A stretch of DNA of 7,326 nt from Gemmatimonadaceae bacterium (GTDB taxonomy: Bacteria > Gemmatimonadota > Gemmatimonadetes > Gemmatimonadales > Gemmatimonadaceae). Position numbers and translations under genes: made by a program. Of the stretch, positions 1 through 4,770 are shown in pieces (position 1 is the stretch's first letter; every line of letters starts with the position of its first letter). The notes under the pieces are model-generated. The model ran no database searches, had not been told where the DNA came from, and worked only from the letters and a program-made list of their open reading frames with translations. Location: positions 1 through 7,326 of the forward strand of contig JAICUE010000125.1 in the NCBI GenBank assembly GCA_025936015.1. Direction: 5' to 3'.

Positions 1-1
1 C

Positions 2-391
2 CGCCCGCTGGTGCTGATCGTCGACGACAGCAGCCACGTCACGGCGCCGCTGCAGCTGTTGTTCGAGGAAACGGGGCGGCGGGTAGCGATCGCCGATTCA
101 GTCGCGGGCGCGGTGCGCGCCTGCGAGGCCGAGCGGCCGGACCTGATGCTGCTCGACCTGACCCTGCCTGACGGCGACGGGTTGAGCGTATTGACCGAGC
201 TCGCGGGCAAGCCATCGCTTCCGCCGCTGACGGTCGCGTTGACCGGGCACGACGACCCGAAGACCGTCGCGCGGTGTCACGCCGCCGGCTGTCGCGACGT
301 GCTGCTCAAGCCGGTGCCGGTGCGCGAGCTGCTGCGCCGCACCGCCGAGTGGCTGCCGGACGCGGCCCCGCCGGTCGAGCGTCAGGCCTAA
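2..391 (+). CDS. Response-regulator receiver domain, C-terminal end of a gene cut by the window edge
   Basis: Phospho-acceptor (REC) domain of a two-component system. The frame is open to the left edge (R-P-L before the first possible GTG at 11), so the true start is probably outside the window. Numbering from that GTG, the REC signature is complete: acidic pair D5-D6 in LIVDD, phospho-accepting D49 in LLDLTLPDGDG, switch Thr78 in ALTG, and Lys100 in LLKP. No output domain follows: the protein ends about 26 residues after LLKP, with a Pro/Ala tail. It is therefore either a stand-alone CheY/Spo0F-like receiver or the C-terminal receiver of a hybrid histidine kinase; the open 5' frame slightly favours the latter. 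The stop TAA (389-391) lies inside an octamer GCCTAACG. It converges on ccdA with 10 nt between stops and no room for a terminator. The domain call is secure; the whole-protein identity is not. Confidence 0.9.
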   Translation, partial: RPLVLIVDDSSHVTAPLQLLFEETGRRVAIADSVAGAVRACEAERPDLMLLDLTLPDGDGLSVLTELAGKPSLPPLTVALTGHDDPKTVARCHAAGCRDVLLKPVPVRELLRRTAEWLPDAAPPVERQA

Positions 392-393
392 CG
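386..393 (+). repeat. Octamer GCCTAACG, copy 1
   Basis: The word reads GCC-TAA-CG and supplies the stop codon of the receiver-domain gene. It reaches 2 nt into the 10-nt gap before the ccdA stop. It is one of seven exact copies in the window. Confidence 0.75.
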
Positions 394-401
394 TTCCGCG
401 G

Positions 402-1130
402 TCAGAGCCGGCCCTGCAACGCGGCGGGTGTCAGCTGGCGAAGGAAGGTCGCCAGCGCGGTGAACCAGCCGCTGACGAGCAGCACGCCGACGACGATGAG
501 CAGCACGCCGGAGATGCGCGATATCCAGGCGAGCGACGATCGCATGCGGACGAAGAGCGAGAGAAACCGCTCGATCGCCAGCGACGCGAGAATGAACGGA
601 ATCGCCAGCCCGGCCGAGTAGGCGAGGAGCAGGCCGACGCCGCGTCCGACGCTCGCCGTCGCCGATGCCATCGAGAGGATGCCGCCGAGCACGGGCCCGA
701 TGCACGGCGTCCATCCCGCGCCGAAGGCGATGCCGACCAGGATGCTCCCGAGATACCCGACCGGCTTGTCCGCGAGGTAGATTCGACGATCACGCGCGAG
801 TGCCGGAATCCGGATCACCTCGAGCAGGATCAGCCCGAAGACGATCAGGAGAACGCCGCCAACGCGCGCGATCAGGTCGCGATATGCGCCAAGCAGGACG
901 CCGAGCGCGGTCGCGCCGGCGCCAAGGGCAACGAAGATCGCCGTGAATCCGCAGACGAACAGGAGCGAATGAATCAGCGCGACACGGCGGGACCGCGACA
1001 CATCCTCGAGCGAGAGACCAGTCACGAAGGTGACATAGCTCGGCACGAGGGGGAGCACGCACGGGGAAAGAAAGCTGAGGATCCCCGCCGTGAACGCGAT
1101 CACGACGCCGAGCGTCGCCGAGTCCTGCAT
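402..1130 (-). CDS. ccdA: CcdA-type thiol-disulfide transporter (cytochrome c biogenesis protein)
   Basis: Inner-membrane protein of the CcdA/DsbD-beta family, 242 aa, near the usual family length. It passes reducing equivalents from cytoplasmic thioredoxin across the membrane to extracytoplasmic thiol-disulfide proteins, for example those keeping apocytochrome c reduced. Two redox cysteines sit in the expected repeats: C24 in LSPCVLPLVPSY and C143 in WTPCIGPVLGG. About six hydrophobic segments are visible (roughly residues 8-30, 51-73, 86-108, 127-151, 163-190 and 205-227), with the two halves related as in the family. The ATG at 1130-1128 is supported by an AGGAG-type ribosome site 4 nt upstream (1135-1140). 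The neighbours are a convergent receiver gene and a divergent hydrolase whose ATG overlaps this one. No thioredoxin-like or cytochrome c maturation gene is visible next to it, so its redox partner is unknown. Family assignment is firm; the use of the symbol is by family. Confidence 0.94.
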   Translation of the reverse strand: MQDSATLGVVIAFTAGILSFLSPCVLPLVPSYVTFVTGLSLEDVSRSRRVALIHSLLFVCGFTAIFVALGAGATALGVLLGAYRDLIARVGGVLLIVFGLILLEVIRIPALARDRRIYLADKPVGYLGSILVGIAFGAGWTPCIGPVLGGILSMASATASVGRGVGLLLAYSAGLAIPFILASLAIERFLSLFVRMRSSLAWISRISGVLLIVVGVLLVSGWFTALATFLRQLTPAALQGRL

Positions 1131-2934
1131 GTCGTCTCCTGACCTCGCTCCTGGTGGTGGCAGCCGTGCCGATCGCGTCGTCGCGGCAAAGCCGCCGGTT
1201 CGATCGCTGCTCGGCTGGTATTATCGCTTCAAGTATTCGGTGTTCCGTCGCGAGCGACGGGTGCCGGCGCGGCGCGGGCTCATCGTGCTGCAAATCGATG
1301 CGCTGAGCCACGCCGACCTCCGGCGCGCGCTCGATCTCGGGTACTGTCCGACGATCGCGCGACTGCTCCGCGAGCGGGGCTTCTCCGTCCGTCACTGGTT
1401 CTGCGGCCTGCCGAGCGCGACCCCGTACTGCCAGGCGGGGATCATGTACGGCGAGAACGATCGCATTCCCGCGTTCCGGTTCTACGACAAACAAGCACAC
1501 CGCGTCATCACCTGCAATGCGCCGCAGGGGGTGCAGTACATCCGCGACCGGATCGCCGCGCCGGGCGCGCTCTACGGCGGATCGAGCTACGTGAACCTGC
1601 TCGATGGCGACGCGCGCACCGTGGCGTTCACCGTCGCGACGCGGGCTCGGCTCTCGGTGTACCGCCGTCTTGGCGGGACACGGATGGCGATCCTGATGCT
1701 CATCCACCCCGTCCGCATGCTGCGGATGGCGCTGCAGGCGGTGCTCGAGTGGCTGCGCGAGGAATGGGAGCGCAACGTCGGCGAGTTGGCGCGACGGCGA
1801 ACGCACTCGGAGGGGATCTTTCCCTTCGTCCGCATCCTGACGAACGTGATCGTCCGCGAGCTGCAGACGATCGCGATCCTGCTCGACGTCTACCTCGGCG
1901 TGCCGATCATCTACAGCACGTTCATGCAGTACGACGAGCTCGCGCACCACTTCGGCCCGTCGAGCAAGGCGGCGCTGCGCGACCTGCGGCGCACCGATGC
2001 CCGGATCAACGAGATTCTGCGCATGATGCGTTCGCGCCCGGGACGCGCGTACGACCTCGTGATCCTCTCCGATCACGGGATGACGCCGTCGGCGAGCTAT
2101 CGGGTCGAGTACGGCGAGTCGCTCGGTGCGACGGTGCAGCGGATCCTCGACCGCTACGCCGCGAAGCAGAAACGCGAGGCGCAGAGCGCGCTGGCGAGCT
2201 TCGCCGAGCAGAGCGAGTACGCCGAGGTCGGTGCGCGCGCCTTCGACACGGTTGCCGGCGCGGCGCCACCGAGCGCACGGCGATTCCGGCGCGCACTGGT
2301 GCGCGCCGGGCGCTGGGTGAGGGAGCAGTACGGATTGCGCGAGATCATAGTGCCGGAGAAGTACCGCGTCGAAGCGAAGCACGAGATCGTCGTCACCTAC
2401 AGCTCGTCGCTGGCGCTCATCTACTTCGCCGACGACGAGCGCGCACTCGAGTCGGTCGACATCAGCGCCGACGTCCGGCGCGAGGCGCTGCGCCAGGCAC
2501 TGGTCGATCACCCCGGGATCGGCGTGGTGCTCTCGCGCGATCGCGGCGACGTGATCGCGGTCGGCAAGCGCGGCCGGTCATGGATTCGCGACGCGAAGAT
2601 CACCCGGGTCGAGGGCGAGGATCCGCTGGTGGTCTACGGCACCGAGCCACACGTGCTGCGCGCGATCGAGTCGCTGGTGAACCAGCCTAACGGCGGCGAC
2701 CTCGTGCTGTTCGGGGCGTACGACGGCTACGAAATCGTCTCGTTCGACGACCAGGTCGGGGCGCACGGCTCGGCGGGCGGCGACCAGGTGAGGCCGTTCC
2801 TGATCACGCCGCCTGGACTCGACATCGCCAACGAGACGATCGAGGACGCGCGCGACCTGCACCGGCTCATTACGTCGCGCTATGCGCTGCCGCGCGACCA
2901 GCGGCCGGACGGGGTGGAGCGACGCCGCCGTTAA
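1129..2934 (+). CDS. Alkaline-phosphatase superfamily hydrolase (type I phosphodiesterase/nucleotide pyrophosphatase-like)
   Basis: A 601-aa predicted two-metal phospho- or phosphodiester hydrolase. The superfamily's metal and nucleophile residues are recognisable in order: D57 in VLQIDAL, nucleophile T98 in PSATPYCQAGIMYG, D269 and H273 in YDELAHHFGP, D315-H316 in LSDHGM, and H546 in AHGSAGGDQ. This suggests an active enzyme; the substrate cannot be read from the sequence. No signal peptide is seen. A hydrophobic/amphipathic stretch at about 186-210 and another at about 247-264 could associate with membrane. Residues about 330-500 are a long charged insert between the metal motifs. The start chosen is the ATG at 1129, with poor Shine-Dalgarno; an upstream in-frame GTG at 1090 would lie deep in ccdA, and GTG 1261 would still keep the catalytic core. 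Some related proteins are annotated as fused to holin-like membrane domains; none is seen here. CCT-AAC at 2685-2692 is one octamer copy. Confidence 0.87.
   Translation: MSSPDLAPGGGSRADRVVAAKPPVRSLLGWYYRFKYSVFRRERRVPARRGLIVLQIDALSHADLRRALDLGYCPTIARLLRERGFSVRHWFCGLPSATPYCQAGIMYGENDRIPAFRFYDKQAHRVITCNAPQGVQYIRDRIAAPGALYGGSSYVNLLDGDARTVAFTVATRARLSVYRRLGGTRMAILMLIHPVRMLRMALQAVLEWLREEWERNVGELARRRTHSEGIFPFVRILTNVIVRELQTIAILLDVYLGVPIIYSTFMQYDELAHHFGPSSKAALRDLRRTDARINEILRMMRSRPGRAYDLVILSDHGMTPSASYRVEYGESLGATVQRILDRYAAKQKREAQSALASFAEQSEYAEVGARAFDTVAGAAPPSARRFRRALVRAGRWVREQYGLREIIVPEKYRVEAKHEIVVTYSSSLALIYFADDERALESVDISADVRREALRQALVDHPGIGVVLSRDRGDVIAVGKRGRSWIRDAKITRVEGEDPLVVYGTEPHVLRAIESLVNQPNGGDLVLFGAYDGYEIVSFDDQVGAHGSAGGDQVRPFLITPPGLDIANETIEDARDLHRLITSRYALPRDQRPDGVERRRR
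1135..1140 (-). promoter_or_regulatory. Ribosome binding site of ccdA
   Basis: On the minus strand AGGAGA precedes the ccdA ATG by 4 nt (GACG spacer). It fixes the ccdA start and is the clearest Shine-Dalgarno site in the window. It lies inside the first codons of the divergent hydrolase gene. Confidence 0.75.
2685..2692 (+). repeat. Octamer GCCTAACG, copy 2
   Basis: It lies inside the hydrolase gene, read as the end of CAG followed by CCT-AAC-G (Gln-Pro-Asn-Gly, residues 519-522). It is on the + strand and is the nearest copy to the left of the inverted-repeat element. Confidence 0.75.
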
Positions 2935-2943
2935 GGGGGCGAG

Positions 2944-2980
2944 GAACGGCGGGGACGGCGGGGGACGGCGGCAACGGCGG
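2944..2980 (+). repeat. Imperfect short tandem repeat of ACGGCGG
   Basis: ACGGC recurs at 2946, 2955, 2965 and 2974, a 9-10 bp period, in a very G-rich run just after the hydrolase stop. It forms the outer left end of the inverted-repeat element. The right end has only one or two related units (GGCGGAACGG on the minus strand), so the two ends have diverged or expanded unequally. Confidence 0.65.
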
Positions 2981-3052
2981 GATTATCTACAGGAGGCTCG
3001 GAGGCACGGAGAGGCTTGCCGAGCGAAGATTCCGACACCAGCCCATGAAAGC

Positions 3053-3097
3053 TTGGGGGCAAGCGGGGCGAGATCATCTCGCCCTGCTTGCCCCCAA
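3053..3097. repeat. 45-nt near-perfect palindrome (long hairpin)
   Basis: Positions 3053-3074 pair with 3076-3097 about a centre at 3075. All 22 pairs fit except 3065/3085, which is G opposite T and would be a G-U wobble in the + strand RNA. The stem is GC-rich, with TTGGGGGC outermost. No T-tract follows on + (ATCTGTTC) and only CTTTC on -, so it is not a standard intrinsic terminator, but it could stop or stabilise both converging transcripts. Confidence 0.85.
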
Positions 3098-3211
3098 ATC
3101 TGTTCAGGCCCTTGCGACGGGAGGCCTCGCCGTCGTCGTTGCTCTCCCAACCCTCCGTGGCTCCTGTAAAAAAATGCCGCTGTTGCCGTTCCGCCTTTCA
3201 AGCCGCCGTCG

Positions 3212-3622
3212 TCAGGCGTGGTCCTCGGGTGGCGCGAACTCGGCGAGCTCGGCGGACGTTAGGCGCTCGGGCTCGAGCTCATCGCCACTCCGTCGCTGGA
3301 CGCCGCGGACTACGGCGCCGACGGTGAGCAGCGGCGCGTCGGCCTCGGCCTGCAGCGATGCCTCCCACTTCCCGCGATCGGGACCTTTTTGCGTCAGGCG
3401 ATAGGTCGCGGTGTAGACGGTCTGGCGCGTCGACGCATCGTCGTCGCCGGCGAGCGCGATCACGGCGACCCCGCTCTCGACCCCGCCCTGGCGCATCGGC
3501 GGGAAGAGATAGAGCTCGGTGACGCGCGTCGCCGGAACTCGCGCGGCGATCTCGCGGAGGAAGCGAGTGCGGGCGTCGACCGTTGGCGCGGGGGGCGGCG
3601 CCGATTTCTGGGCGGGGCTCAC
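3212..3622 (-). CDS. Unknown 136-aa protein, coupled to the TIGR00300-like gene
   Basis: I do not recognise the family. The GTG start (3622-3620) overlaps the TGA stop of the upstream gene (3621-3619) as GTGA. No Shine-Dalgarno is seen, so translation probably relies on coupling, and its function is probably tied to the TIGR00300-like protein. The N-terminus is Pro/Ala-rich (residues 8-13, probably flexible). Then comes a helix-like stretch (about 17-28, VDARTRFLREIAARV) followed by alternating hydrophobic residues suggesting beta strands (about 33-40, 51-58, 67-76, 98-108). The tail is acidic (114-135). There is no signal peptide, membrane helix, Cys pair or known catalytic motif. The middle pattern could be a small alpha/beta or barrel-like fold, but that is a guess. 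It contains an octamer copy giving a CTA-ACG (Leu-Thr) near the C-terminus. That it is a real gene is likely from the overlap and the codon bias shared with its neighbours. Confidence 0.72.
   Translation of the reverse strand: MSPAQKSAPPPAPTVDARTRFLREIAARVPATRVTELYLFPPMRQGGVESGVAVIALAGDDDASTRQTVYTATYRLTQKGPDRGKWEASLQAEADAPLLTVGAVVRGVQRRSGDELEPERLTSAELAEFAPPEDHA
3257..3264 (-). repeat. Octamer GCCTAACG, copy 3
   Basis: On the minus strand it reads CGC-CTA-ACG (Arg-Leu-Thr, residues 120-122) in the 136-aa gene. This is the only CTA leucine codon I found in the window's genes. It is the nearest copy to the right of the inverted-repeat element. Confidence 0.75.
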
Positions 3623-4740
3623 CGCGCGGCGACTGCGGGCTTCGCCTTCGCGGCTTCACGCACCCCGAGCTCGCGCTCGACGTAGAGCCGCAGGATGTGC
3701 ATGAAGTCCTGCGCGTTCGTGACGACACCGAAGGCCTGATGGGTGCCGCGGTCCTTCAACTTGCTGACGACGAACTCCGACGAGTCGACGCAGATCGTCG
3801 CCAGCTCGCGGAGGCTGCCATCGGCTTCGGTCACGAACGCCGGAAGCATGTTGCCCGTCGCGATCGCGTGCAGCGCGGTCGCGATGAGGATCGCCATCGT
3901 CGCCTTGATCGCGTGGGCGCGCATCGCGTCCTGCGCCGCGAGTGCGTCGGTGATGACGTCGGGAAGCGGACCATCGTCGCGGATCGACCCGGTGAGGACG
4001 AACGGCACCTTGTTCGTCACGAGGGCATACATGATCCCGTCGGTAATGATCCCCTGCTCCACCGCCTTCGCGATCGAGCCGGCCGCGCGCACCTTGTTGA
4101 TCGCGCGCATGTGCAGCCCGTGCCCGCCGGTGGTCGCTTCTCCGCTCGACGTCATGCCTAACGTCGTGCGGAAGATCGACGCCTCGATGTCGTGGACGGC
4201 GACGGCGTTGCCGGCGAGCATCGCGCCGACGAAGCCATTGTCGATGAACCAGGCCATGTCAGCGCGGGCGCGCGAGTGGACGAGCGCGGGTCCGGCGACC
4301 CAGACCGGATATCCGCCGCGGTCGCGTTCCTCGAGGAGGATGCGGGCCATCAGCGCGTAGTCGATCGGCTTCTCGCGGGAGACCTCGCTCGTCATGAACT
4401 TGAACTCGCCGTCGGCGGTCTCGCCGAGGAACGCCGAGGCATGGACGTAGATCCCGTCGCTGCCGTCTTCCTTGTGGCCGACGGCGACGAGGTCGCCCTT
4501 GCGCAGCCGTCGTCCCTCGCGGATCCAGAGCTCGCCCGATTCGTCGAGGGTGAGGATCGAATCCATCCGCGGCTCGTTAGGCATCCGCCACTTGCCCTTC
4601 ACCTTCACATACGTCGGAAGGTTGGTGGTCGAGAAGAAATCCTCGGGGAGGACGCCGTCCGCCGGCGCCGGCACGAAGCGGGCGTCAGGGGCGCGCGAGA
4701 ACTTCTCGGCGCTGAAGTCGGGATGATGAAATGTGCTCAC
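3619..4740 (-). CDS. TIGR00300-family protein, ornithine-cyclodeaminase-like, without the usual N-terminal domain
   Basis: 373 aa. The C-terminal two thirds match the block shared by archaeal ornithine cyclodeaminases and the C-terminal half of cyanobacterial AgrE/ArgZ (LOR/SDH conserved domain): GPALVH (150-155), GNAVAVHDIE (177-186), GGHGLHMRAIN (205-215), GSIRDDGPLPDVITD (251-265) and DRGTHQAFGVVT (330-341). The preceding family block is also present: TTNLPTYVKVKGKW (38-51), KGDLVAVG (81-88) and FMTSEVSREKP (115-125). Family members convert ornithine to proline and ammonia using a bound dinucleotide; this function is inferred. The family's usual N-terminal domain of roughly 100 residues (Saccharop_dh_N type) is absent: the protein starts shortly before the TTN block. 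The start is GTG 4740; an in-frame TAG (the stop of the upstream sensor) lies 10 codons upstream with no ATG between, so it cannot extend further. The Shine-Dalgarno is weak. It overlaps the next gene by GTGA. Confidence 0.85.
   Translation of the reverse strand: MSTFHHPDFSAEKFSRAPDARFVPAPADGVLPEDFFSTTNLPTYVKVKGKWRMPNEPRMDSILTLDESGELWIREGRRLRKGDLVAVGHKEDGSDGIYVHASAFLGETADGEFKFMTSEVSREKPIDYALMARILLEERDRGGYPVWVAGPALVHSRARADMAWFIDNGFVGAMLAGNAVAVHDIEASIFRTTLGMTSSGEATTGGHGLHMRAINKVRAAGSIAKAVEQGIITDGIMYALVTNKVPFVLTGSIRDDGPLPDVITDALAAQDAMRAHAIKATMAILIATALHAIATGNMLPAFVTEADGSLRELATICVDSSEFVVSKLKDRGTHQAFGVVTNAQDFMHILRLYVERELGVREAAKAKPAVAAR
4156..4163 (+). repeat. Octamer GCCTAACG, copy 4
   Basis: It lies in the TIGR00300-like gene, where the coding strand reads ACG-TTA-GGC (Thr-Leu-Gly, residues 193-195). 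It is one of only two TTA leucine codons found in the window's genes; both are in octamer copies. Confidence 0.75.
4575..4582 (-). repeat. Octamer GCCTAACG, copy 5
   Basis: It lies in the TIGR00300-like gene, read ATG-CCT-AAC-GAG (Met-Pro-Asn-Glu, residues 53-56), on the coding strand. Confidence 0.75.
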
Positions 4741-4770
4741 GAGGGAAAGATGGCCTGCGCACGGGCAGTC

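Larger units (their letters stand above)
2944..3195. repeat. Nested inverted-repeat element filling the intergenic region
   Basis: About 250 bp between convergent stop codons, symmetrical about position 3075-3078. Outer arms: the left arm 2969-2995 (CGGCAAC, GCGG, then ACAGGAG) matches the reverse complement of 3161-3188 (CGGCAAC, GCGG, then ACAGGAG) with a few changes and one gap. A CACGGAG block lies a short way inside each arm (3005-3011 on the left, 3152-3158 on the right). The inner arms form a 45-nt near-perfect palindrome (3053-3097). The left end carries imperfect 9-10 bp repeats of ACGGCGG. No protein gene is supported inside it; the short open frames are chance. The form resembles non-autonomous palindromic elements (REP/MITE class), possibly co-opted as a boundary between convergent genes. 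I see no clear target-site duplication. Confidence 0.7.

Noticed and set aside
1090..1131. GTG at 1090 as the hydrolase start
   Set aside because: It would add 13 residues encoded opposite ccdA codons, with no ribosome site; the ATG at 1129 is the more economical start.
1219..1224. TATTAT as a -10 promoter box
   Set aside because: No matching -35 at a suitable distance, and it falls in well-formed hydrolase coding sequence (Trp-Tyr-Tyr).
790..2511. Long minus-strand open frame of 573 codons opposite the hydrolase
   Set aside because: Its translation is Arg/His/Asp-rich with no recognisable motif, and it overlaps both ccdA and the well-supported hydrolase. It is the usual antisense shadow in GC-rich DNA.
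3168..3174. A7 run (U7 on the minus transcript) as an intrinsic terminator after the 136-aa gene
   Set aside because: No stable hairpin directly precedes the U run on the minus strand; the strong hairpin comes some 70 nt later.
3045..3404. Plus-strand open frame starting inside the inverted-repeat element
   Set aside because: It runs through the palindrome and then antisense to the 136-aa gene; low-complexity Ser/Arg composition suggests it is not coding.
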